The position numbers and the translations under genes were made by a program. Positions 53,960 through 62,771 of a stretch of 64,000 bases of DNA are shown here, piece by piece. Source of the DNA: Nocardioidaceae bacterium (GTDB lineage: Bacteria > Actinomycetota > Actinomycetes > Propionibacteriales > Nocardioidaceae). Every line of letters starts with the position of its first letter. The first letter of the stretch is position 1. The stretch lies in assembly GCA_018672315.1 (NCBI GenBank), contig CP076053.1:806001-870000 (forward strand), given 5' to 3'. Below the pieces are notes generated by a model. It searched no databases, was not told the DNA's origin, and was given only the letters and a program-made list of their open reading frames with translations.

Positions 53960-54033
53960 GCCCCTGTAGCTCAGCTGGATAGAGCAAGAGCCTTCTAATC
54001 TCTAGGTCGCAGGTTCGAATCCTGCCGGGGGCG
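53960..54033 (+). tRNA. tRNA-Arg (anticodon UCU)
   Basis: Acceptor GCCCCTG/CGGGGGC; D-stem GCTC/GAGC; anticodon loop CTTCTAA (TCT at 34-36); T-stem GCAGG/CCTGC. The anticodon stem AGAGC/TCTCT has a C-T mismatch at 31-39. No CCA encoded. A TAGACT -10 candidate lies at 53944-53949. Confidence 0.93.
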
Positions 54034-54045
54034 CCGTGGCCTGCC

Positions 54046-54849
54046 TCAACCCTGCAGGCCCGCCTCGATGCGCTGCTGCAGCTGGGCGATGAGGTCGGCC
54101 TCGGAGGCGGCGTCGATCTCCTCGCCGTCCACGTACACGGTGGGCGTGCCGCTCACGCCCTCGTCCTGGGCGGCCTCGGTGCCGTCGGCGACCCAGTCCT
54201 CGAAGGCGCCGCCCTCGATGCCGCTCTCGACCGCGTCGCGGTCGGCGCCGGCCGAGACGGCGAGGTCCACGAGGTCGGACTCGTCGGGGAACGGTCCGGA
54301 CTCCGAGGGCTGGTTGGCGAACAGCTGGTCGTGGAACTCCTTCGCGACCTCCGGCCCCTCGGCGTCGAGGACCACGGCGTACGCGTTGGCGGCCAGGCCG
54401 GAGTACTCACCGGCGCGTGAGAGGAAGTTCAGCGGCCGGAACTGCACCTCGACGTCGCCGTCGGCCACGTAGTCGCTGAGGATCGGCGTGCTGGCCGCCT
54501 CGAAGTTGCGGCAGAAGGGGCACAGGAAGTCCTCGTAGACCACGACCTCGACAGGCGCGGCGGCCTCTCCCCAGGGCACGGCGAGACGTCCGGCCTGTGC
54601 GTCCTCGGGACCTCCGGTGGTGGCGACCGCGCCGGCGGGGGCCGTGCCGGCCGCCGGTGCCGACCCGTCCTGGTTCGAGATCACCAGCGCGGCCACACCG
54701 CCGACGAGCACCAGCACCACCACGGCGACCGCGCCGATCAGCGCGGAACGCTTGCGGCGCTCCTTGCGCTCGGCCTCCTTGCGCAGCGCGGCGGCTCGCT
54801 CGGCGGCCGCGGACTGGGCGCGACGCTGCGACTTGGACCCCTTGGCCAT
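54046..54849 (-). CDS. Membrane-anchored DsbA-family thiol oxidoreductase
   Basis: Thioredoxin-fold protein of 267 aa with a basic N-terminus, one membrane helix (ALIGAVAVVVLVLVGGVAALVI, about 37-58), an Ala/Gly linker and a periplasm-side domain with the redox motif CPFC in VVYEDFLCPFCRNF. GVSGTPTVYVDGEEI carries the cis-Pro. It probably forms or isomerises disulfides in exported proteins. ATG 54849 has GGGAGA upstream and a TACGAT -10 candidate at 54902-54907. Confidence 0.9.
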   Translation of the reverse strand: MAKGSKSQRRAQSAAAERAAALRKEAERKERRKRSALIGAVAVVVLVLVGGVAALVISNQDGSAPAAGTAPAGAVATTGGPEDAQAGRLAVPWGEAAAPVEVVVYEDFLCPFCRNFEAASTPILSDYVADGDVEVQFRPLNFLSRAGEYSGLAANAYAVVLDAEGPEVAKEFHDQLFANQPSESGPFPDESDLVDLAVSAGADRDAVESGIEGGAFEDWVADGTEAAQDEGVSGTPTVYVDGEEIDAASEADLIAQLQQRIEAGLQG

Positions 54850-54957
54850 GTGCTGTTCTCCCGTGACGACGTGGTGCGGATGGGACGGACGTACGCGCCC
54901 ATCGTAGGGAGGCCGTCCGCACCGACCACACGGCCCGACACGGCGACGGCGCGCAGG

Positions 54958-54963
54958 TAGCCT
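54958..54963 (+). promoter_or_regulatory. -10 element for orn
   Basis: TAGCCT ending seven bases before ATG 54971; leaderless. Confidence 0.6.
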
Positions 54964-54970
54964 CGCCCCC

Positions 54971-55582
54971 ATGAGCGACCGGCTGGTGTGGATCGACTGC
55001 GAGATGACGGGCCTGGACCTCGAGGCCGACGCGCTGATCGAGGTGGCGGCGCTCGTCACCGACTTCGACCTCACCGTCATCGGTGACGGCGTGCAGGTGG
55101 TCGTCAAGCCCCCGGCGCCCGCGCTGGAGCAGATGGGCGACTTCGTGCGCGACATGCACGTCTCCTCGGGGCTGCTTCCCGAGCTCGAGCACGGGGTCAC
55201 CCTCGCCGAGGCCGAGGACCAGGTGATCGCGTTCCTCCGCGAGCACTGCCCCGACGGCTCCCGCCCACCCCTGGCCGGCAACTCCATCGGCACCGACCGC
55301 GCCTTCCTCGCGCGCGACATGCCCCGGCTCGAGAGCTCCCTGCACTACCGCAACGTCGACGTCTCCTCGGTCAAGGAGCTGGCCCGCCGGTGGTACCCGC
55401 GGGCCTACTACGCCTCCCCGGAGAAGACCGGCAACCACCGCGCGCTCGCCGACATCCAGGAGAGCATCGAGGAGCTGCGCTACTACCGCGAGGCGATCTT
55501 CGTGCCCCAGCCCGGCCCGGACTCCGCGTCCGCCCGCAGCATCGCCGCCACCCACGGCGGAGCCATCACCGGCGCGGACTGA
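54971..55582 (+). CDS. orn: Oligoribonuclease
   Basis: DEDDh 3'-5' exoribonuclease that degrades di- to pentanucleotides, including pGp[12 protein letters not shown] gives Asp9 and Glu11; [15 protein letters not shown] and [15 protein letters not shown] give the remaining Asp and His ligands. Length 203 aa is usual. Followed by tRNA-His on the same strand. Confidence 0.96.
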   Translation: MSDRLVWIDCEMTGLDLEADALIEVAALVTDFDLTVIGDGVQVVVKPPAPALEQMGDFVRDMHVSSGLLPELEHGVTLAEAEDQVIAFLREHCPDGSRPPLAGNSIGTDRAFLARDMPRLESSLHYRNVDVSSVKELARRWYPRAYYASPEKTGNHRALADIQESIEELRYYREAIFVPQPGPDSASARSIAATHGGAITGAD

Positions 55583-55612
55583 CCGCGCCTGCGTCGCAGA
55601 CGGCACGCTGTG

Positions 55613-55618
55613 TAGAAT
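55613..55618 (+). promoter_or_regulatory. -10 element for tRNA-His
   Basis: TAGAAT 25 bases before the tRNA-His 5' end; a plausible promoter with a short 5' leader. Confidence 0.5.
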
Positions 55619-55643
55619 CTGCGACCGACCCGCGAGGGTCCCT

Positions 55644-55720
55644 GGTGGGCGTAGCTCAGTTGGTAGAGCGCCGCGTTGTGGTCGCGGATGTCGCGGGTTC
55701 AAGTCCCGTCGTTCACCCCA
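55644..55720 (+). tRNA. tRNA-His (anticodon GUG)
   Basis: Acceptor GTGGGCG with CGTTCAC (two G-T pairs), the extra G(-1) at 55644 facing C73, anticodon stem CCGCG/CGCGG with loop TTGTGGT (GTG at 34-36). CCA is encoded at 55718-55720. Confidence 0.94.
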
Positions 55721-55768
55721 TTCCGTCCCGCGCCGTCCGCCCCCGTCGGGGCGGGCGGCGCGGCGCGT

Positions 55769-55774
55769 TACGGT
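55769..55774 (+). promoter_or_regulatory. -10 element for the FAD oxidoreductase gene
   Basis: TACGGT ending six bases before ATG 55781; leaderless, and it excludes the longer frame that runs into tRNA-His. Confidence 0.5.
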
Positions 55775-55780
55775 CCGGAC

Positions 55781-57427
55781 ATGAGCCCCACAGCACCTTC
55801 GGCAGCGTCCTCCGGGCACCTGGCCGGCACCTACGACGTCGTCGTCGTCGGCGGCGGTCACAACGCCCTCGTGGCCGCTGCGTACCTCGGTCGTGCCGGA
55901 CGCTCCGTGCTGGTCCTCGAGCGGCTCGACCAGCCCGGCGGGGCCGCCGTCTCCGGCAGCCCGTTCCCCGGCAAGGACGTCCGTCTCTCGCGCTACAGCT
56001 ACCTCGTCTCGCTGCTGCCGCAACGGGTGCTCGACGACCTCGGCGTACGCCTGGAGCTCAGGTCGCGACGTACGGCGTCCTACACGCCGGTGCTCCGTGA
56101 CGGTGTCGCCGGCGGTCTGCTCGTCGAACGACCGGAGGGCCAGGCGACCCGGGAGTCGTTCGCGGCCGTCACGGGAGGCGACGAGGCGTACGACGCCTGG
56201 CAGCGGTGGGGCGCCGACGCGGAGCGACTCGCCCGCGCCGTGGAGCCGACGCTGACCCGGCCGCTGCCTCGGGCGTCGGACCTGCGCGACGCGGTCGGCC
56301 ACGAGGTCTGGGACGACCTGGTGGAGCGTCCCCTCGGCGACGTCCTGGTCGAGCGCTTCGTCGACGAGGTGGTGCGGGGGGTGGTCGCCACCGACGCGCT
56401 GATCGGCACCTTCACCGACCTGCACTCCCCGGAGCGGTTGGCGAACCGCTGCTTCCTCTACCACGCGATCGGCGGCGCGACCGGGGAGTGGCGGGTGCCC
56501 GTCGGCGGCATGGGCGCGGTGAGCGCGGCGCTGGCCGAGGCCGCCTCGAGGCACGGCGCCGAGGTGCGGACGGGCTGCGACGTGGAGGCGGTGGACGCCT
56601 CCGTGGACGGCGTCGCGGTGCGCTTCGCCGGGCCCGACGGCGTCTCGACCGTCCGGGCGGCGCACGTGCTCGCAGGCGTCTCCCCCGCCGAGCTGCGGCG
56701 GCTGCGCGGCGTGAGCGAGCCGGCGACCGGGCCGGCGGGCGCGGGACCCACCGGTGCGGTCGAGGGAAGCCAGCTCAAGATCAACATCCTCGTGGACCGG
56801 CTGCCGCGCCTGCGCTCAGGTGTCGACCCGGCGGTCGCCTTCGCGGGCACGTTCCACGTCGCCGAGACCTGGGACGAGCTGGACCGGAGCCGGGCCGAGG
56901 CGCTGGCGGGCGAGCTGCCGAGCCGGCCGTGCGGCGAGCTCTACTGCCACTCCCTCACCGACGACAGCATCCTCGGCGCAGACCTGCGCGGCAGCGGGAC
57001 CCACACGCTCACCTGGTTCGGCCTGAACACCCCCGCCGCTCTCTTCAGCGGTGACGGGGAGCGGCGAGCCGCTGTCCGCGACGAGGCCGTACGCCGCGTC
57101 ATCGCCGCGGTCGACGAGCACCTCGCCGAGCCCCTGGGCGCCTGCCTCGCCACCGACGCCGAGGGGCGGCCCTGCCTCGAGGCGCTCGTGCCGCAGGACC
57201 TGGAGGACCAGCTGCGACTCCCCGGCGGCCACATCTTCCACGGCGACCTGGGGTGGCCGTGGCGCAGCGACGACGAGACGCCGCGTACGCCGGCGGAGGC
57301 CTGGGGTGTCGCGACGGACCACCCCCGGCTGCTGCTGTGCGGCTCGGGGGCGGTCCGTGGTGGCGCGGTCAGCGGCATCGGCGGCCACAACGCCGCCCAC
57401 GCCCTGCTGGAGACGGCCTCGGGCTGA
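55781..57427 (+). CDS. FAD-dependent oxidoreductase, phytoene desaturase-like
   Basis: Flavoprotein of 548 aa with an N-terminal Rossmann dinucleotide motif VVVGGGHNALVAAAYLGRAGRSVLVLER and PGGAAVSG. The C-terminal GSGAVRGGAVSGIGGHNAA completes the FAD site. It resembles the pyridine nucleotide-disulfide/phytoene dehydrogenase-like (carotenoid-type) family, but no carotenoid genes are near, so the substrate is open. Confidence 0.86.
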   Translation: MSPTAPSAASSGHLAGTYDVVVVGGGHNALVAAAYLGRAGRSVLVLERLDQPGGAAVSGSPFPGKDVRLSRYSYLVSLLPQRVLDDLGVRLELRSRRTASYTPVLRDGVAGGLLVERPEGQATRESFAAVTGGDEAYDAWQRWGADAERLARAVEPTLTRPLPRASDLRDAVGHEVWDDLVERPLGDVLVERFVDEVVRGVVATDALIGTFTDLHSPERLANRCFLYHAIGGATGEWRVPVGGMGAVSAALAEAASRHGAEVRTGCDVEAVDASVDGVAVRFAGPDGVSTVRAAHVLAGVSPAELRRLRGVSEPATGPAGAGPTGAVEGSQLKINILVDRLPRLRSGVDPAVAFAGTFHVAETWDELDRSRAEALAGELPSRPCGELYCHSLTDDSILGADLRGSGTHTLTWFGLNTPAALFSGDGERRAAVRDEAVRRVIAAVDEHLAEPLGACLATDAEGRPCLEALVPQDLEDQLRLPGGHIFHGDLGWPWRSDDETPRTPAEAWGVATDHPRLLLCGSGAVRGGAVSGIGGHNAAHALLETASG

Positions 57428-57454
57428 CGGGACGCCGGTGCCGCGACTCCGATC

Positions 57455-58195
57455 TCAGATGCCGGTCGGGTCCACCTGGGCGACCGGCTCGGTGGTCGGC
57501 TGCTCGGACCCTCCGGCCGGCTCGACGGTCACGGCGAGCTCGGTGCCCGGCTCGGGCAGGTCGAGCGCCGTCCCGCGCTCGTCGAGCACCGTGACGCTGC
57601 GGGCCGTGCCGTCGCGGAGCAGCCAGAGCTGGTAGACGCGGTCTTCTCCCAGCTGCGGCATGCGGCTGGCGTCGACCGCGACGCGACGGGTGCCGGCCGA
57701 CGCGGCCACCTGCAGGACACCGTCGCCGGGAACCGGCACCTCGAGCGTGTGCACGTCCTCGGCGGCGAAGACCTGCGAGGCCGCGACCTGCATGGACGGA
57801 TCGTCGACCGAGGTCGCCACGACGCCCGCCCCACCGATCAGCGCCGCCGCCGCAGCCGCCGCCACCAGGCCGCGACGCCAGCGAAAGGCTCCTTTTGCGG
57901 CGACGCGAGCACCCCACCGGTCGTCGTCGGACCGGGCGCTGGACACGTCGGTGGCGGGCACCAGTGGCGGCAGCTGCCGCTGCTCGTCGACCTGCCTCAG
58001 CACGGCCGCACGCAGGCTCGACGGCACCTCCCGCGCCTCGAGCGCCCCGAGCGCCGCCGTCACGGCCCGGAACTCCTCGGTCTCGACGCGGCAGGTGTCG
58101 CAGTCGGCGAGGTGGCTCTCGAACTCGGCTTCCTCCTGCACGCTCAGGGCGTGCAGCGCGTACGCACCGGACAGGGTGTGGACGTCGGTGCTCAT
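57455..58195 (-). CDS. rskA: Anti-sigma factor, RskA family
   Basis: Membrane anti-sigma factor of 246 aa. The cytosolic N-terminal domain has the zinc-type HLADCDTC motif (His-x3-Cys-x2-Cys), one membrane helix (RGLVAAAAAAALIGGAGVVAT, near 105-130) and the extracytoplasmic RskA domain (RVYQLWLLRDGTARSVTVLDERG). It should hold the ECF sigma factor encoded immediately upstream (stop and start overlap in TGATG) until proteolysis. Confidence 0.9.
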   Translation of the reverse strand: MSTDVHTLSGAYALHALSVQEEAEFESHLADCDTCRVETEEFRAVTAALGALEAREVPSSLRAAVLRQVDEQRQLPPLVPATDVSSARSDDDRWGARVAAKGAFRWRRGLVAAAAAAALIGGAGVVATSVDDPSMQVAASQVFAAEDVHTLEVPVPGDGVLQVAASAGTRRVAVDASRMPQLGEDRVYQLWLLRDGTARSVTVLDERGTALDLPEPGTELAVTVEPAGGSEQPTTEPVAQVDPTGI

Positions 58196-58848
58196 CAGGC
58201 TCGTCCTTCCAGGCAGTCGCGCAGCCTGATCAGGCCGTCGCGCATCCGTGTCTTGATGGTGGGCAGCGGCTTGCCGAGCAGCGCCGCGACCTCCGGATAG
58301 CTGTATCCCTGGAAGTACGCGAGGCGTACGGACTCCAGCTGCAGCTCGGTCAGGGTGTCCAGGCAGCCACGCACCTCGGCGTGCTCGTCGGCGCGGATGG
58401 CCGCCTGCTCGGGAGCGTCGTGGTCGATCTCGTCGAGGGCCGCGTGCCCGTCGTTGCGCCGCTGGGACTCACTGCGGCGTACGGCGTCGACGGCTCGGCG
58501 GTGCGCCACCGTCAGCACCCAGGTCTTCGCCCGGCCCCGGTCGGGGTCGAAGCGGGTGGCGTTGCGCCACACCTCCAGGAACGTCTCCTGGGTGACGTCC
58601 TCGGCGAGGGACGGGTCGCGGACGACCCGTCGCGCGATGCCGAGGACGCTGGGTGCGAGGAGGTCGAAGAGATCCGCGTACGCCGCCCGGTCGCCGCGGG
58701 CGACCTGGGTGAGGAGTGCGTCGGGATCCTCCGGCGGTGCGGAGTGGACCAGCTTGAGCCCGGTGTCGGCGGCCATCGGCCCCCCTGTCTTCTCGGTGTC
58801 GCCCGTGGTTCGGCCCCCCGGGCCTCCTGGATGGGTCACGGACATCAT
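58195..58848 (-). CDS. sigK: ECF sigma factor, SigK-like
   Basis: Group 4 sigma factor of 217 aa. Region 2: DLFDLLAPSVLGIARRVVRDPSLAEDVTQETFLEVWRNATRFDP. Region 4: LTELQLESVRLAYFQGYSYPEVAALLGKPLPTIKTRMRDGLIRLR. The LEVWRNATRFD and MRDGLIRLRDCLE parts resemble mycobacterial SigK. The start is ambiguous: ATG 58848, ATG 58845 or GTG 58839 (the last is best spaced from GCGAGG). It shares one base with rskA. Confidence 0.9.
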   Translation of the reverse strand: MMSVTHPGGPGGRTTGDTEKTGGPMAADTGLKLVHSAPPEDPDALLTQVARGDRAAYADLFDLLAPSVLGIARRVVRDPSLAEDVTQETFLEVWRNATRFDPDRGRAKTWVLTVAHRRAVDAVRRSESQRRNDGHAALDEIDHDAPEQAAIRADEHAEVRGCLDTLTELQLESVRLAYFQGYSYPEVAALLGKPLPTIKTRMRDGLIRLRDCLEGRA

Positions 58849-58903
58849 CCTCGCCCGGTTTCCGTCGCGCCGGGACCCGCTGCTAAAGTTGCTACCGCTC
58901 CAC

Positions 58904-58964
<61 letters not shown>

Positions 58965-58976
<12 letters not shown>

Positions 58977-60170
58977 CGCCTCTCGACGGCCCGGACCGCT
59001 GCGGTCCGGGCCGTCGCTGCGTTCGAGGAGCACCATCGTCTCCACGTGCGCCGTCTGCGGGAACATGTCGAAGACGCGCGCGCGCGTGACCGTCCACCCG
59101 GGCAGCCGGTCGAGGTCGGCGCCGAGCGAGCCGAGATGACAGCTGGAGTAGACGAGGCGCTGCACGCCGCTCCCGGTGAGCCAGGTCGTCAGCTCGCCGA
59201 TCCCGCGCCGCGGCGGGTTCACCACCACGGTGCCGGGGTGGTCCTCCGGGGCGGCGGACGCGGCGTACGCACCGGCGTCGGCGTGCAGGAACTCCACGTC
59301 GAGGCCACCGCCCGCAGCAGCCTCACGGGCGGCGTCGACCGCCTCTCCGCTGGACTCCACCCCCACGACCGGCGCGAGCGCTCCCGCTGCCGCCGTCGCC
59401 AGCGCGAAGCCGCCGACCCCGCAGTAGAGGTCCCACGTGCCGCGGCGGAGCCGGCCGCTCCTGCCCGACTCCTGCATCCATCGTGCCGCGGTGTCGTAGA
59501 GCTGCGCGGCGACGTGGTGGTTGGTCTGCAGGAACCCGCCCGGACGCAGCGCGAGGCGCAGCGGCCCGTGTGAGGTCGGCAGGGCGATCCCGAGCGTCCC
59601 GTGGTCGGTGAGCAGGTGCTCCTCGGGCCCCTCGAGCACCGCCGCGTGGGCGGGCTGGATGTTCGCCGAGGCGACGACGAGGTCGGGCAGTGCCGCCCGG
59701 AGCGCCGGCAGGTGCTTGCGCAGGCGCAGCAGGGCCTCGGTGGAGCGGAGCACCCACCGGACCATCAGGCCCCCGTCCGGCGCCACGGTGACCAGCACGT
59801 GCTTGAGCTCACCTCGACGGGCCGGCACGTCGTAGGGCACGAGACCGGCGAGACCGACGTGGTCGGCCAGCACCGGCAGTGCCTGCACGAGACGGGGGTC
59901 GTGCAGACCGCAGTCCCGCAGGTCGATGCCTCGCCCTGCCGGGTCGAGGATGCCGAGGGTGGGCTGCTCGACGGTGCCGGCGACGACCATCTTCGCCTTG
60001 TTGCGGAAGCCGCTCTCGGGGCCGGTGGCCACCGGCTCCCAGACCTCCGGCGGCACCGACGGCAGCGCCTGCGACGCCATGGCCGCCACGTCGTGAACCT
60101 GCTCGGCGTAGGGGGTGCCCATCCACCGGCACGAGCGGCACCGAGCCGCGTCGAAGTGAGGGCACCGCAC
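58965..60170 (-). CDS. rlmC: 23S rRNA (uracil-5-)-methyltransferase RlmC (TrmA/RumA family)
   Basis: SAM-dependent uracil-C5 methyltransferase of 401 aa. N-terminal MRCPHFDAARCRSCRWMG gives iron-sulfur ligands C3, C11 and C14, with a fourth in LRDCGLHD. SAM motif WDLYCGVGGFALA, catalytic region VVNPPRRGIG, nucleophile Cys in VYSSCHLGSLGADL. Start GTG 60170 has TACGTT six bases upstream. The C-terminal 15 or so residues (SDGPDRSGPGRREAYAM) are encoded by a tRNA terminator hairpin and the antisense of tRNA-Lys. Confidence 0.93.
58984..59016. terminator. 15-bp perfect hairpin inside the rlmC 3' end
   Basis: CGACGGCCCGGACCG (58984-58998), loop CTG, CGGTCCGGGCCGTCG (59002-59016). Located eight bases beyond tRNA-Lys, it is a likely terminator of that tRNA, but lies within the coding end of rlmC. 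Confidence 0.7.
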
Positions 60171-60176
60171 GCGCGA

Positions 60177-60182
60177 AACGTA
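60177..60182 (-). promoter_or_regulatory. -10 element for rlmC
   Basis: TACGTT ending six bases before GTG 60170; leaderless, supporting the GTG start. Confidence 0.55.
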
Positions 60183-60320
60183 GCGAAAGCAAGGACAAGG
60201 TCAAGATTCGGCCCGACCCCTCTCACCGGGAGCGCGGGGTCGTCGATGATCGAGGGGATCCGCATCGACGTCGACACGGCACGGACGCCGCGTCGGGATG
60301 CGGTCGCAGGGTTCTCCACG

Positions 60321-60327
60321 GAAGGAG
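60321..60327 (+). promoter_or_regulatory. Ribosome binding site of the sensor kinase
   Basis: GAAGGAG lies two bases before ATG 60330 and five before ATG 60333; the second ATG is better spaced. Confidence 0.65.
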
Positions 60328-60332
60328 ACATG

Positions 60333-62435
60333 ATGACCAGACGCGCCACCACCCCCGTCCTCGTCGCCGTGCTCCTCGTCGTGCTGCTCGCCGGGGCCGC
60401 CTTCGCCGGGCACCCCGGCTACGCCCTCACCTGGCCGGCTGCGGGCCTCGCGTGCCTGGTCCTGCTGCGGGTGCCGACACCGGCGGACCTCGGTGCCGCC
60501 GTCGGGCTCGCCGCGTTCGCCGCCGGCGCGCTGTTGCTGGGCGGCTGCGGCACACCGATCGCGGTGGCCTCAGGCCTGGCGATCGCGGCCGGCGCGCTGG
60601 TGACCCGCCGGGTCCTGCGACCCGGACCGAGCGACTTCGACGTCGTCGACGCCCGCAGCCTGCTCCGGCTCGTGGTCGGGGTGGCGCTCGGTGCCTCGAC
60701 CTCGGCGCTCGTGCTGGTCGCGGTCGCGCACTCGGGCGGCGTCGAGGTGACCGGTGACGTCATCCTGGTCAGGTTGGCGTCGACGGCCTCCTCCATGCTG
60801 CTGCTGCTGCCGCTGCACCGTCTTCTCCGCAGCGGGGGGTCCGAGGCCTGGACCGAGGTGCAGACCTGGGCACCGGCCGAGGCGTGGACCCAACGCTGCC
60901 TCCTGATCGCCCTGGCCCTCTTCTGTCTCCTCCAGCCGTGGTCCGCCGTCCTGCCGGTCGCCCTGGTCGTCCCGGCGCTGTGGAGCGCTCTGCGCGCCGG
61001 TCGTCGCGAGGTCACGCTCCAAGCCGTCGGGCTCTGCACCGTCGCGTACGTCGCGGCGCTCGCCGAGGTGGGCCCGGCGTCGGTGGCGGCCTCCCGCGGC
61101 TTCTCGACCACCGAGACCCTGGTCTCGACCCTGTTCTTCATCGCGCTGGCGGGAGCCTTCACCGTGCCACCGGACCTGGTGGTGCGCGCGCACCTGACCA
61201 CCGTGGGCCGCGAGCGCCAGTTCTCGAGGAGCCTGGAGCTCGTTCTCCACGCCTCCGACCACGTCGCGATCATGCTCACCGATGCCACCGGGAGCGTGCA
61301 GCAGGCCAACGGCCCGGCAGCCGCCGTCGCCGGCGCCGAACCCGAGGATCTCGTCGGGCTGCCGTTGCCGTGGTTCGACCTGGCCGAGACGCATGGACAG
61401 GGCGCCGGGGGGTGCACCGCGGCCGAGCTCCCCGCGATCCTCGCCCGCGCCAGCACGCAGCCCGCCAGGGACCACCGCGTCCGCATGCCCGACGACTCCT
61501 GGCGCTGGTTCGAGGTGAAGGTCGACGAGGTGCGTGACGGCGCACTGCTGCACGGCTGGTTGATCACCGCCTCGGACATCACCGAGCGCGCGGAGCTCGA
61601 GCACTCGCTCCGGCGCGCGCTGGAGCGCGACCAGCAGTCGCTGCGGCTGCTCACCGAGACCGACCGGTTCAAGGACGAGCTCGTCTCGACCATCTCCCAC
61701 GAGCTGCGCACGCCGATCGCCAGCATCGTCGGCTACGCGGAGATGCTGGCCGAGGAGCTCGAGCGCCAGGCCCCCGACCTCCTCGGCTTCCTCGAGCCGG
61801 TGACCCGCAACGCCCGACGGCTGCACGGCCTCGTCGACGACCTGGTGCTGCTCGACGCCCTCGAGTCCTCGGAGAGGGTGACCCCTCGGGCGCCGGTCGA
61901 TCTGCGAGCCGTCGTGCTCGCCGCCGTCACCCGCGCCGACTCGCGGGCTCCCCGGGGGGTGCGGGTGACCTTCGGCAACGTCGTCGACGACCCTCGCACC
62001 GACCACCGGATCTGCGGGGACGCCGCACAGCTCACGCGAGCGGTCGACGCGCTCCTCGACAACGCGATGAAGTTCTCACCCGAGCTCGGTCGAGTGCGCG
62101 TGGACCTCGTCGTCCTCGAGAACCCCTTCGAGTCCGATGACGGCACCCAGCACACCACCCTCGTGCTCACCGTGCACGACGACGGGCAGGGGGTCGCGGC
62201 GCACGACCTCGGGCGTGTCTTCGACCGCTTCTACCGGTCGACATCGGTCTACGAGGCCCAGGTGCAGGGATCGGGTCTGGGACTGGCGCTGTGCAAGGCG
62301 ATCATCGAGGCCCACGGCGGGGACATCACCCTGGCGAGGAACCCCAGGGGTGGCACGGACGTGACCTGTCTGCTGCCGGTCCCGCAGCGCATCTCGAGCG
62401 CGAGCCCCCGTCTCAGCAGGACCGTCAGCGGGTGA
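60333..62435 (+). CDS. Sensor histidine kinase with MASE1-like membrane domain and PAS
   Basis: Membrane sensor kinase of 700 aa. About eight helices in residues 1-290 resemble a MASE1 sensor. A PAS domain follows (about 300-410: HASDHVAIMLTDATGSVQQANGPAA). HisKA has the phosphorylated His456 in STISHELRTPIASI; the ATPase domain has DALLDNAMKFSP (N box), VHDDGQGV (G1) and GSGLGLAL (G2). No response regulator or receiver domain is encoded beside it, so its output is unknown. Its 3' end overlaps the DUF3618 gene by 11 bases. Confidence 0.9.
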   Translation: MTRRATTPVLVAVLLVVLLAGAAFAGHPGYALTWPAAGLACLVLLRVPTPADLGAAVGLAAFAAGALLLGGCGTPIAVASGLAIAAGALVTRRVLRPGPSDFDVVDARSLLRLVVGVALGASTSALVLVAVAHSGGVEVTGDVILVRLASTASSMLLLLPLHRLLRSGGSEAWTEVQTWAPAEAWTQRCLLIALALFCLLQPWSAVLPVALVVPALWSALRAGRREVTLQAVGLCTVAYVAALAEVGPASVAASRGFSTTETLVSTLFFIALAGAFTVPPDLVVRAHLTTVGRERQFSRSLELVLHASDHVAIMLTDATGSVQQANGPAAAVAGAEPEDLVGLPLPWFDLAETHGQGAGGCTAAELPAILARASTQPARDHRVRMPDDSWRWFEVKVDEVRDGALLHGWLITASDITERAELEHSLRRALERDQQSLRLLTETDRFKDELVSTISHELRTPIASIVGYAEMLAEELERQAPDLLGFLEPVTRNARRLHGLVDDLVLLDALESSERVTPRAPVDLRAVVLAAVTRADSRAPRGVRVTFGNVVDDPRTDHRICGDAAQLTRAVDALLDNAMKFSPELGRVRVDLVVLENPFESDDGTQHTTLVLTVHDDGQGVAAHDLGRVFDRFYRSTSVYEAQVQGSGLGLALCKAIIEAHGGDITLARNPRGGTDVTCLLPVPQRISSASPRLSRTVSG

Positions 62436-62679
62436 CGCGCCGCAGGACGACGACGACCGCGACGAAGCCTGCGACGGCGCCCACTGCCTTCACGACGTTG
62501 TCGACCCGCACGTTGCCGTCGTCGTCGACGAAGGTCGCCTTGAGTGCGTGCACCTCGCGCTTGGCGACGGTCTTCGGGCTGGCGCGGTAGAGCAGGGTGT
62601 CGATGTTCTGCGCGAGCCGCTCACGGGTCGCCTCGACCTCGCTCTCGAGGTCCTCGGGGGACTGTCCGGCCTCGGTCAC
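62425..62679 (-). CDS. DUF3618 domain-containing protein
   Basis: Small protein of 84 aa: an N-terminal ESEVEATRERLAQNIDTLLYRASPK helix, typical of DUF3618, and one C-terminal membrane helix (VGAVAGFVAVVVVL). Function unknown. GTG start with a GGAG site seven bases upstream. Convergent with the sensor kinase. Confidence 0.88.
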   Translation of the reverse strand: MTEAGQSPEDLESEVEATRERLAQNIDTLLYRASPKTVAKREVHALKATFVDDDGNVRVDNVVKAVGAVAGFVAVVVVLRRVTR

Positions 62680-62771
62680 GGAACTCTCCTCGTCGCTGAC
62701 GTCTGCTCACCCGGCGGCAGCGGCGCCACCGGTCCACCGGACCCTACCGTCCTCCCGGCGCCGCGAACCCC

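Noticed and set aside
57455-58848. Possible full SigK regulon with msrP/mpt70-like genes nearby
   Set aside because: No such genes flank the sigma/anti-sigma pair; only the pair itself can be supported.
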